This document shows, one piece after another, positions 1 to 9,137 of a DNA stretch of 64,000 nt. How positions within the stretch are numbered: the stretch's first letter is position 1; each line of letters opens with the position of its first letter. The translations under genes and the position numbers were made by a program. The stretch is from the NCBI GenBank assembly GCA_037693485.1, contig CM075346.1:57717001-57781000 (forward strand). The letters run 5' to 3'. Origin of the DNA: Kitagawia praeruptora. Its lineage: Eukaryota > Streptophyta > Magnoliopsida > Apiales > Apiaceae. The notes beneath the pieces are model-generated. The model was not told where the DNA came from and searched no databases. It saw only the letters and a program-made list of their open reading frames with translations.

Positions 1-17
1 GAGCTGTGATCACTTAC

Positions 18-585
18 TGAAACAAATGGTTGAATAGAGTTTGCCGAGTCTTCTAAAAGCGGGTTATCTGTCACCGGAAACATATTCCTTTGTTAACAGT
101 AAGCATAAAAGTCAAACATGCACACAAACCAGGAAACCCCAGAATAGAAAATTTTTGTATCTTAGTTGAGTAGTCGCTTTCATATAGTTGATGACACAAT
201 CATGAGCCAGATAAATTAATTAATACAAGACATATATTTGTGAAATATATCCTAAAATCGGGTTATTTTCTAGAAGGAACCGAATATGGGTGTAATAATG
301 TTATTCGAAAATTTTCAATTTAATTTTTATAGACCTTTGTTTATCTATGACTTATTTTAATTCAAGTTCAAACATCTACTTGGAGTAGTACTCTCCTACA
401 TTAAACTGAAAAGCAACCAGAGTTTAGAGTCTTACAAGGGTCCATTTCTTCTTAGTACAATGCTACTCATAACTTTAATATTTGGTTGCAGCTCAATGCC
501 ATCATAGGAACTTACTTTCTAGACGTTGGGCGTTCACCCGCTGCTTCGACAACCGCCGCTGCTCCAAAACTTCCTCGGTCACCAT
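18..585 (-). other. exon-like island, possible 5' part of an unrecognised minus-strand gene
   Basis: On the minus strand a GC-richer block (585-516) ends at a good donor (GTAAGT at 515-510). A second block (87-18) follows an AG at 89-88 and ends at another GTAAGT donor. The block reading CAT-GGT-GAC leaves two bases (AA) that join in frame to the second block, which reads NMFPVTDNPLLEDSANS and stays open to its donor. The ATG at 585 lies in a different frame (MVTEEVLEQRR) and does not join in frame. The same block also reads as an open exon on the plus strand after a good acceptor (TTTGGTTGCAG at 480-490). I recognise no product, and strand and frame are ambiguous. Confidence 0.25.
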
Positions 586-1123
586 GTTGGTGTATTATAT
601 ATAGAGAAGATCTTAAAATAGTGTAAGGAATCACAACCAACTTAATCCACATTAAATCATCTAAGAACTTTAGTACCCAACAGAGTAAAAATCCTTCGAA
701 AATGACCTATGTTGATAAACTATAAGAAGCCAATACATTGATTTCTAATCGAGCCCAACCAAATTCATTGACTTGAAACCTAATTACAATTGCAGGATAT
801 TTGCATAAATAAAAAATCAAGAACTACAGTATATAAGAAGAATCGTAATTCTGAAACAGGCCAGGTACAAGTCTGATTCAAAAGCAAGTAAATGATAGAG
901 GTGAACAATGTACAAATGCCAAAAAGTAATTAAAATTCAAAATTAAAGTGAAAATTGAGGAGACAAATATAAATAGTTATCTGATTTGAAAATGTGAAAT
1001 CACAATTCGAAAATTGCTGAAATGCAATCAGATTGGTAAAAGGAGAGAAGCCAAACAAACCTAAAAATCAAATTGAGAATTTTTAAATAATTTTAATTTT
1101 AAAAAATACCAGAAGATTGATAG

Positions 1124-1382
1124 GAGATCAGGACAACGTGAGGGAGATGAAGCTCCTGCTGTTATTGTTTGAGGCCATAGATAAGCTCAACGTTTGAGAC
1201 CCAATTAAGGGAGGCATGTTTCAAAACTAGAAGAGAGAAAAGAGAGCTCAGCAGGATAATTTCTTGGGTTTGGGCTTTAGATCGGCATGGACTGGGTACA
1301 GAGATCAGGACAACGTGAGGGAGATGAAGCTCATGTTGTTATTGTTTTGTGCTTTAGATCGGCATGGACTGGGTACAGAGTA
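1124..1382. repeat. local interspersed duplication (A-B-A-B order)
   Basis: Two modules are repeated. Module A (GAGATCAGGACAACGTGAGG and following bases, about 47 bp) occurs at about 1124 and 1300. Module B (CTTTAGATCGGCATGGACTG and following bases, about 30 bp) occurs at about 1270 and 1352. The copies differ by only a few bases, so the duplication is recent. On the minus strand the copy at about 1124-1175 contains a short ORF (MASNNNSRSF...) that could be an upstream ORF of the exon-like island, but nothing else supports that. Confidence 0.7.
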
Positions 1383-1469
1383 GATTGGAACAAAGAGAAG
1401 GAGGGCAAACTGGTCATTTCATGTACATTAAAAAATCTCACCATTTTTTCTTGTGTTGCTCTATTATAT

Positions 1470-1503
1470 ATATAATAGATAGATAGATAGATAGATAGAT
1501 AGT
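1470..1503. repeat. (GATA)n microsatellite
   Basis: About seven uninterrupted TAGA/GATA units follow a short TA run. They abut the left edge of the decayed LTR fragment. Confidence 0.9.
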
Positions 1504-2424
1504 CTGCCGAGTTTATTTTAATAGTCTGGCCAGGTCTTTTATTCTTAATTCTGATAGTCTGTTCAGCAAGGATAGTCTGGAAGTCTATTTATTTGATAGT
1601 CTGAAAGTTTATTTAATTGATAATCTGAAAGTCTATTTATTTGATAGTATGAGATCTATTTAATTGATAGTCTGAAAGTCTATTCATTTGATAGTCTAAA
1701 AATCTATTTATTTGATAGTCTAAAAGTCTATTTAATCGATAGTCTGGAAGCACTTGATAATCATACCGATTATCTGAAATCCTAGATATTCATACCACCC
1801 AAGATATTTTTTGGATAGTCTGTTTGATATCTAGTTGATAGTCATACAAGGTTATTGTTCAAAATCAAGACAGAAGGTTTTTTTGTTCAATAAAAGGCGA
1901 CCACTTCTTGGACTTCACAATTGAACTTCACATTTTACATTCTATACAGACAGAGACCAAGAGAGAACAGGGGAAGAAAAAAGAGCGACAAAGAATTATT
2001 TTCTTCTTCTCCATTGAGCTTTAACTAAGTTTTAATTACTTGTAAATTCATCTCTAGGATTCATTGTAATATCTTAACGACTAGAGTTTGATTATTTGTA
2101 TTATTGGAACTATCTAGCGAGTTTTTACTCTTAGAACTTATCTCGGATAGCTTTAAGCATTCGATCTTTTTATTACAAATAGAGAAAAGTTCCTGTCGAA
2201 TTTTCAATAGTAATAATTAATTTGGTCATCAAACGTTGTAATCTGTACCGTGCATTAAGTCACACAACTCCAAGTTTAATATAATTTTATATTTAACTTG
2301 AATATTGATTTCGTTTTATTCCACATCGAATTGTTTAAAAATTAATATACACTCAAAGAATAATTTCGATAAAACGGTGTAATTTGTATTCAACCCCCTT
2401 TTACAAACTATTTTGGACCTAACA
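1500..2424 (+). mobile_element. decayed Copia LTR fragment related to the full-length element
   Basis: The right end (CAAGTTTAATAT..., TATTTAACTTGAAT..., TTTCGATAAAA..., TTCAACCCCC..., GGACCTAACA) parallels, in the same order, the last ~200 bp of the intact LTRs at 7654-9039 and 20201-21586. The left half carries an array of about 28-bp units built on GATAGTCTG, the same core as the U3 array of the intact LTR but with different spacer sequence. A TATA-like AATAAAAGG lies near 1889. No TG start or target duplication is visible on the left, where a GATA microsatellite intervenes, and no PBS follows the CA end. It is a 5'-truncated solo LTR or LTR relic. Confidence 0.75.
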
Positions 2425-3015
2425 AATAGATGGTAAGAGTGATATAAGGTCTTTAACGGAATTAAGGAGGTGATATAGAAGTAAACGCAGAGAATTAATT
2501 GGGAGCAAAAAATAATACTAATCATTAATTTTTGAATAATTTACCTTTTATTCTTTGATTTTGGAATTTTACATTTAGGATTCAACAATTTTTTAATCAA
2601 TATTTTGTGTTTCATAATTTTAGTATTTGCAACATATTTTATCCGCTAGTTTCCGTTAAAATTGGCTATCATCGTTAGTCAACAACAATTTTACATAAGG
2701 ACATAATAGTCATTTACTTGAACAAATATTTTTTTTAATAAAAAAAATCAGAATACATATTTTCCTATAAATTCTATATTTGTAAAATTAACATATTTAC
2801 AAATTAACACATTGATAGTATTTTTAAATAGATACAATATAATTTTTTAGTGTTTTAAAACTTTTATATTCAATTATTACACTAAAAAAATGAACTACTT
2901 ATTTTTTAAGAAATAAGAATTTTTTTTATTTTATTATTTACAAATTATATCCATTTAATCATACAAAAAAGACATTTTTTTTAAAAAAAAAATAGTGAAA
3001 TAAGCATTTTAAATA
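2425..3015. other. AT-rich intergenic DNA, nothing recognised
   Basis: Very AT-rich with poly(A)/poly(T) runs. No ORF, TIR or repeat structure was found up to the 9-bp target duplication (3007-3015) of the adjacent Pack-MULE. Confidence 0.6.
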
Positions 3016-3194
3016 GGGTTATTGACCTTTTGGCCCTTCAAGTTTGCATACTTATACCCATAAAGTCTCAATGTTTAAACTCGTTCCTTTTTGCCACCCG
3101 AACTTCACAAATGTACCTCTCAGCCACTTTACCGCGTCAGACACTGTATCGGCTTATAACGGTATAGAATAGCGGGGGTATAATAGACATTTCA
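3016..3194 (+). repeat. Pack-MULE left terminal inverted repeat
   Basis: 179 bp. Reverse-complement match to 4317-4495 with about four mismatches seen (near positions 3049, 3069, 3071 and 3149). Confidence 0.93.
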
Positions 3195-3341
3195 TAATCC
3201 CACAAATTAAATCTTCAAACAAAAAAAAAATCTTTTCTTTCCTAATAATTCCACCCACCCCTGTTTCCCAGTTTCTTTCCCCTCATCTCTTCTCTCGTTT
3301 TTCTCTCCCAATCTCTCTCCCTCTACCTTCACCACCGCCAC

Positions 3342-3983
3342 ATGAAAACACCACCCCCACGCCCTTTTCTTTCTCACCCACCCCCTATTTTCGACCCCTG
3401 CTACCTATCATCTCTCGCTTATTTTCTTTCTCTCTTTTCTTTTTCTTCTCCTTTACGCATACACCACCGCCCTTTTCTTCTCTTCATCACCACTGCCTTA
3501 CACCGTAAACCACGGCCTTTTTCTCTTCCTCACCCTCCCGTAAGTCTCTCTCCTCAATTTCTCTCTTTTTCTTTCCCTTGTTCTCTCTTCCGTAACCCTG
3601 GGTTGATGGATTTTAATAAGGGTAGAAAAGTGGATTGTGTGATTTGTAAAATGGGTTTGGATTTGGGCTTGAAGGTTGGTAATGGGGTGTTTGATATGTA
3701 TTGGAAATGTGGGAGGGTGGTTTATGCTCGTTATGTGTTTGACAGAATGGTCGAGAGGGAAATTGATGAGGCTTTTGGTTTGTTCGAGAGAATGAAGGTG
3801 GAGGGAGTGGAAGTGAATGAGTTTACTTGGAATGCAATGATAGCGGGGTGTGCTAGGGTGGGTGATTGTGCTCAGCTAGTGACTCGACCCGTGAAGAACA
3901 ATCAACGGAAACACCAACTCAACGACGAAATTAAACAACTCAATTCAACACCACTCAACTCAACAACTCAAAGGACTCAGTAA
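3342..3983 (+). pseudogene. captured PPR-protein fragment inside the Pack-MULE
   Basis: An open frame of 213 codons runs from the ATG at 3342. Residues 1-85 are low-complexity (Pro/Ser/Phe-rich) and look like translated leader. From about residue 88 (near 3603) to residue 180 (near 3881) it reads like a plant PLS-type pentatricopeptide protein: KMGLDLGLKVGNGVFDMYWK, CGRVVYARYVFDRMVE, AFGLFERMKVEGVEVNEFTW and NAMIAGCARVGDC. PPR proteins bind organellar RNA through arrays of 35-residue repeats. Only two to three repeats are present. The step from VFDRMVERE directly to IDEAFGLF looks like an internal deletion. The frame then leaves PPR similarity and stops at 3983. It is too short to be a working PPR protein. 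It could be transcribed and act as a small-RNA source against the parent gene, but that is inference. Confidence 0.75.
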
Positions 3984-4316
3984 CGAACAACTCAGCAGAA
4001 GGAAAACAGAGGGTGAAGTGAGAGAGGGTAATTCGAAATAAAAAGAAGAAGAAAGAACTAGATGGGTTTGTGTTGAGCATGGAACGAAAAAAAAAAAGGT
4101 AAGTTGCTGGTGTCAAGATTTTGCATTGAAAAGAAAAGAAGAAAAGAAAGGGAATCGATGGTTTTGTGGAGAAGAGGAGATGTAGCTACTGGGTTTGGTG
4201 TCTGTGAGTATTCGAATAAAACAGGGGATGAAAACCAAGCTTCAAATTCTGAGTTTTCGTTTTGTAGCTTAATAAGAATTATGTTGTTATAATTAATTGC
4301 TAAATTAAATTATTAG

Positions 4317-4495
4317 TGAAATGTCTATTATACCCCCGCTATTCTATACCGTTATAAGCCGATACAATGTCTGACGCGGTAAAGTGGCTGAGAGGTACAT
4401 TTGTGAAGTTCGGGTGGCAAAAAGGAACGAGTTTAAACATTGGGGCTTTATGGGTATAAGTGTGCAAACTTGAAGGGCCAAAAGGTCAATAACCC
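4317..4495 (-). repeat. Pack-MULE right terminal inverted repeat
   Basis: Mirror copy of the left TIR. It ends ...AATAACCC at the 9-bp target duplication TTTTAAATA. Confidence 0.93.
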
Positions 4496-4504
4496 TTTTA
4501 AATA

Positions 4505-5805
4505 TATTTTATTTTTGAAAATAAAAATATCTTTTATCTAATGACAAAAATACCCTTTATTGACAAACATTAATGATCAAAATTAATTGAAATTTGTCAA
4601 AAGGGTATATATTGTAACATGTTACAAAAATGAGGGATGTGAAGTGTTGATTTATAAATTATGATACCCAAACTGTAATTCTTTAAAATCACAAGGATAC
4701 AAAATGTAAATTACACTTAATTTTTCTAGCAGTTTTGCATTATGGTCTGATTAGTTTATAACCCGTGTAACGTATGACTCCTTTTTTAATATCTATAATT
4801 ATATTAATTTTTTTTTAAAAAATTATTATAAGATTGCATATCAAAATGTTATTAAAAAATTAATAAAAGATTTTACACATTCAATTTACTATGTGTTTTA
4901 CCTTAAATTCTTAAAACTTGATTTGGACGATTTTACACCCCACAAGAAATTAACAAAAAAAAAAAATTTAATTTAGAGATAGTTTAACAATTATTTTCCA
5001 ATTAAAACTACCAAGAAACAAAAGAGTGAAGAAATTGACGATTTTTTACGTTGAAAATTCTATTTTATTTAGAAAATCAACTTATATTTCCTTTTGATTA
5101 TCATAATAACGTTTTTATTATTTGAAGATAGTTGTACTAACAACCAAATAAAGTTTTAATAATAAAAGTGAAAGTGGGGTTTTGTCCAAAACTTTGGTAG
5201 TTGGTAGTCTTGTCCTCAGTATGATAAAATAAATAAGAACCGTTAAATCTTAAAATAACTAGAAGAAAGACGTTGGATCTAGCATCAAAAATGTTTTATA
5301 TTTTAACATGTAAACTAAAAAGTATATTTATGTTTAAAGATAATTTTATGAGTTTCGCATGGGCTATAAAATCATCCAAATCTAAGTTCTAGATCTCGTG
5401 ATAGAGGCCAAAAAGTAAATATGAACTTTTTTTAATATTATTAAAATAAATAAAATTTAATACTAATACAACCTTTTTTAATTATATCTTTTCAGGTTAT
5501 AATTTCTTTTAAAACTCAATTCTAATACAACTTTTTTAATCATATCCTTTTAAGATTATAATTTTTTAATATGATATAATCTTGATTGTCTATTTATAAA
5601 AATATTAGATTTGACGATTGAGATTGTTTCGACGGTACACAACCAAAATTATGGATAGGATCTCTCTTACGCTTATCAATATCAATATCAATATCAATAT
5701 CAATATATTCCTAATGTCTGCTAGTATTGCATTTTGAAAATTACTGTTTTTATCCTTCATTTTTTTTAATCTTCTTTATTTCTTTGATGCCCTTTTTTGT
5801 CATTA
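4505..5805. other. AT-rich intergenic DNA with one possible Helitron 3' end on the minus strand
   Basis: No gene was seen. Near 4752-4775 the minus strand reads GTTACACGGGTTATAAACTAA followed by T, which resembles a decayed Helitron 3' terminus (CTRR end, remnant of a hairpin). A short (ATCAAT)n run lies at about 5677-5705. Nothing else was recognised. Confidence 0.35.
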
Positions 5806-6899
5806 CACATAATTAATGATAATTAGCTGATTGTCTTTTTCAATTAAAAGATATTTACTTATAATTGATGATATTACCTTTTATAAATACCTAAAATATC
5901 ATATCTTCAAATCAATAATATTTTTCTATCTAATTAAAACACTTTGACTTTTAATTTAAAACATTATATTGCAATAATTAATACATACCCAAAAATATGA
6001 CATCATATCTTCTAGCCACTAATAAAATATAATAAAAATTCGTATACAACGAATAATATCCGTTAGATTTTTAGTTAAAAATTAGAATTGTTAGATCTAA
6101 TGATTAAATATATTACATGATTAAATATTTACTAAATACATACCCAAAAATATAACTCATATCTTCTAACCACTAACAAAATATAATAAAAATTCGTATA
6201 CAACGAATAATATCCGTTAGATTTTTAGTTAAAAATTAGAACAGTTAGATCTAATGATTAAATATATTACATGATTAAATTTATTTACTAAAATTTCAAG
6301 GTTCAAATTTTTATAAATACCTAAAATATCATATCTTCCAATCAATAATTTTTTTTCTCTCTAATTAAAACACGTTGACATTTAATTTAAAACATAATAT
6401 TGCAATAATTAATACATAAAAAAAAATATGACATCATATCTTCTAACCACTAACAAAATATAATAAAAATTCGTATACAACGAATAATATCCGTTAGATT
6501 TTTAGTTAAAAATTAGAACTGTTAGATCTAATGATTTAATATATTACATGATTAAATTTATTTACTAAATGCATTAAATGCATACCCAAAAATATGACAT
6601 CATATCTTCTAACCACTAACAAAATATAATAAAAAATTTTATACAACGAATAATATCAGTTAGATTTTTAGTTAAAAATTAGAATTGTTAGATCTAATGA
6701 TTAAATATATTACATGATTAAATTTATTTACTAAAATTTCAAGGTTCAAATTTTTATAAATACCTAAAATATCATATCTTTCAATCAATAATTTCTTCTC
6801 TCTAATTAAAACACGTTGACTTTTAATTTAAAACATAATATTGCAATAATTAATACACACCCAAAAATATGACATCATATCTTCTAACCACTAATAAAA
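5806..6899. repeat. AT-rich degenerate tandem array (left block)
   Basis: A unit recurs about five times. It contains CTAAAATATCATATCTTC, AACACGTTGAC, ATATTGCAATAATTAATACA, CCAAAAATATGACATCATAT and CGTATACAACGAATAATATC. Copies run at about 5806-6125, 6130-6290, 6300-6560, 6570-6740 and 6745-6899, in full or shortened form. The same unit reappears at 23056-23931. No coding potential. It may be the body of an AT-rich Helitron or MITE family. Confidence 0.7.
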
Positions 6900-7653
6900 T
6901 CTATACTATATTATAAAAGCCGAAACATTAAAAATTTGGTCGATCGGTCGGTACGGTACCTATTGATTTTACTTATTTACCCTTACTCAAATAAAATCCA
7001 TCATACTAACTAATTAATTTCATTTTTCAGGTTAAACATATTATCTTCTCTATTTTTCAATAAATAACTAATTTCCTTTTTCATGTAAATTCAATATCTT
7101 TTATATTTTATCTAACTAAAATTTTCATCCTACTAACTAATTAATTTCCCTTTTCAGGTTAAACATATTATCTTTTCTATTTTTCAAAAACTAAATAATT
7201 TCCTTTTTCAGGTAAAATACAATATTTTTTATATTTAATCTAACTAAAATTTCTCCTTTATTAATCAATTTCCTTTTTTCAGGTTAAACATATTACCTTT
7301 TCTATTTTTCAATAACTAAATAATTTCCTTCTTAGGTAAAATACAATATCTTTTACATTTTATCTAACTAAAATTTCTCCTTTTTTAAAAACTACGATCA
7401 ATTTTGTATAATAAAATAACATAATTATATTATAATTAGTATTAACTAATCAATTACCTTTTTGACCCAAAATACGTTACCTTTTTTCTTTTCTCTAACT
7501 AAAATCTCTCTTTTTCCAATTGTATCATGGACGGTTACCTTTTTCAAATACGTTACCTTTTCTTTTCTCTTACGAAAATCTCTCTTTTTCCAATTATACC
7601 ACAGGCGATTCTATTTAATAAAAATAAAATAATAATATTTTGGTACTAATAAT

Positions 7654-9039
7654 TGAAAGGCATATGACTCAGCCTATTTGTAGTTCGAGGATCCAACTCA
7701 ACTTAAAGTAGATTGTAATAAGTAAATAACTTTAACTGTCACGGGAATCTCAGAAGATGCTATCTATCAGAAGGAACAAATCTACAAGTCAATCTATAGT
7801 TTTGATATTTTACACTGGAAGAAGTTCAGTCTACTGATCAAGCCTCAGTGTGGTATTCAAAGTCATGGATTTAATTCAGAAGGACAGAGATTTCTACAAG
7901 TGACAAGAGACAGTATCAGTACAGAATATTTAAAGAAAGTTGTCAGAAGAAATTGACCACAGCTTAAAGTCAAAATGAAGAACAGAAGTTGAAGTTAGTC
8001 GTTCATGAACCAGACCGTGCATTGAGCGTCAACAAATATTCAGTGGAGGTTCTTTATTTATTTCAGTGGTTTAAAAGTGAAGATTAGACTATCAAATGAA
8101 TTATGTTAATTCTCTATTAATTAATTTAAAGTATTTAGTTAACTTAATTAATAAATTAATTCTTCAAGAATTAATTTATTTATTAAGTTAATTATTGAAT
8201 TAATTAATTTAGAATTAATATAGATTGCAGAAAGACTATCAGAAGTGTTTTAAGACTATGGTTTTATTATTAAAAGACTATCTGAGTTAGTCTAGTTGAT
8301 AGTCTGCTAAAGAATTCGGTAGTCTGCCAAGAAGAATAGTCACACCGGTAGTCTGCCAAGAAAAGATAGTCACACCGGTTGTCTGCAGAGTGTTGATAGT
8401 CACACCGGTAGTCTGATAAAGAAGGAAAGTCACACCGGTAGTCTGCAACAAGACAGATAGTCACACCGGTAGTCTGTGTGTACCCTGGATAGTCTGCAAG
8501 CCTCTAAACAGTCTGTGGATAGTCTGTTTTAAGTGTTAAAATAGACAGAAGATATTTTCAAGACAAAAAGACTACAAAAGAGACAGAAGCATTCATTCAC
8601 AGATATACGAGACAGAAAATTAAAGACAGGAGCAAAACATTACATCTCTCTCTCATCTTTAAGAGCCACTGACTATCTCATTTAATTCACAGAAAATTAA
8701 GTTCAACTCATTTGTAATATTTGATCCGATAGAACTTAATTATTTGTGACTCTTGTATTACTAGCGAATTAAGTTTCCTAGTTCTTATCTCGATTTTTAT
8801 TAACTAAATTAGAAAAGTTCATGTCGAATTTTCTAATTAGTTTTTATTAACGTGATAATACTCTGTACTGATTTTGTAACAACCATCAAGTTTAATATAT
8901 CGTTATATTTAACTTGAATTTTGTTTCAATTAATTCCGCTCAAATTTGTCTAAACTAAATTTTATTTAACGGACAAATTTCGATAAAAAGATATAGATTG
9001 TATTCAACCCCCCCTTCTACAATCTTAACGGACCTAACA
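7654..9039 (+). repeat. 5' LTR of the Copia element
   Basis: 1,386 bp, TGAAAGGCAT...GGACCTAACA. It contains an AT-rich fold-back near 8110-8215 and a six-copy array of about 28-30 bp (8318-8480), and ends in the C-rich run CAACCCCCCC before the terminal CA. Confidence 0.97.
8318..8480 (+). repeat. U3 tandem array of the 5' LTR
   Basis: About six imperfect units of 27-30 bp share ATAGTCACACCGGTAGTCTG, followed by a variable A/G-rich spacer. Such U3 arrays in plant retrotransposons are commonly enhancer repeats; that role is inferred. An identical array lies in the 3' LTR at about 20865-21027. Confidence 0.8.
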
Positions 9040-9041
9040 AT

Positions 9042-9053
9042 TGGTATCCGAGC
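9042..9053 (+). other. primer-binding site of the Copia element
   Basis: TGGTATCCGAGC lies two bases after the LTR end. It differs at one base from the usual plant initiator tRNA-Met complement TGGTATCAGAGC, which the LARD in this window matches perfectly (59946-59957, minus strand). Confidence 0.85.
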
Positions 9054-9137
9054 CGTTTGATTGATATACAAATCAAGATCCTATTCTTATTCAATTAAAA
9101 ATCAAGCTCGAATTTTTAACTCTCTTAAAAATTCATC

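Larger units (their letters stand above)
3016..4495. mobile_element. Pack-MULE: non-autonomous Mutator-like element with captured PPR fragment
   Basis: The element is 1,480 bp. It is bounded by 179-bp terminal inverted repeats (3016-3194 and 4317-4495) that begin GGGTTATTGACC and differ at about four positions by eye. It is flanked by a perfect 9-bp direct duplication, TTTTAAATA (3007-3015 and 4496-4504). Long TIRs plus a 9-bp duplication are diagnostic of the Mutator superfamily. There is no transposase. The interior (3195-4316) holds a pyrimidine-rich leader, a PPR-like coding fragment and unrecognised sequence, the hallmark of a gene-capturing Pack-MULE. The near-identical TIRs suggest recent activity driven by an autonomous MULE elsewhere. 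Confidence 0.93.

Noticed and set aside
4104..4292. 62-residue ORF inside the Pack-MULE
   Set aside because: Short, A/G-rich, unrecognised; probably leader sequence of the captured segment.
8270..8464. Minus-strand ORF in the LTR with DYRCDY repeats
   Set aside because: It is only the translated U3 tandem array; the same peptide appears from the other LTR. No independent gene evidence.
8318..8480. Regularly spaced repeats resembling a CRISPR array
   Set aside because: Plant LTR U3 tandem repeats; spacers are short and similar, no cas genes, and the array is duplicated in the other LTR.
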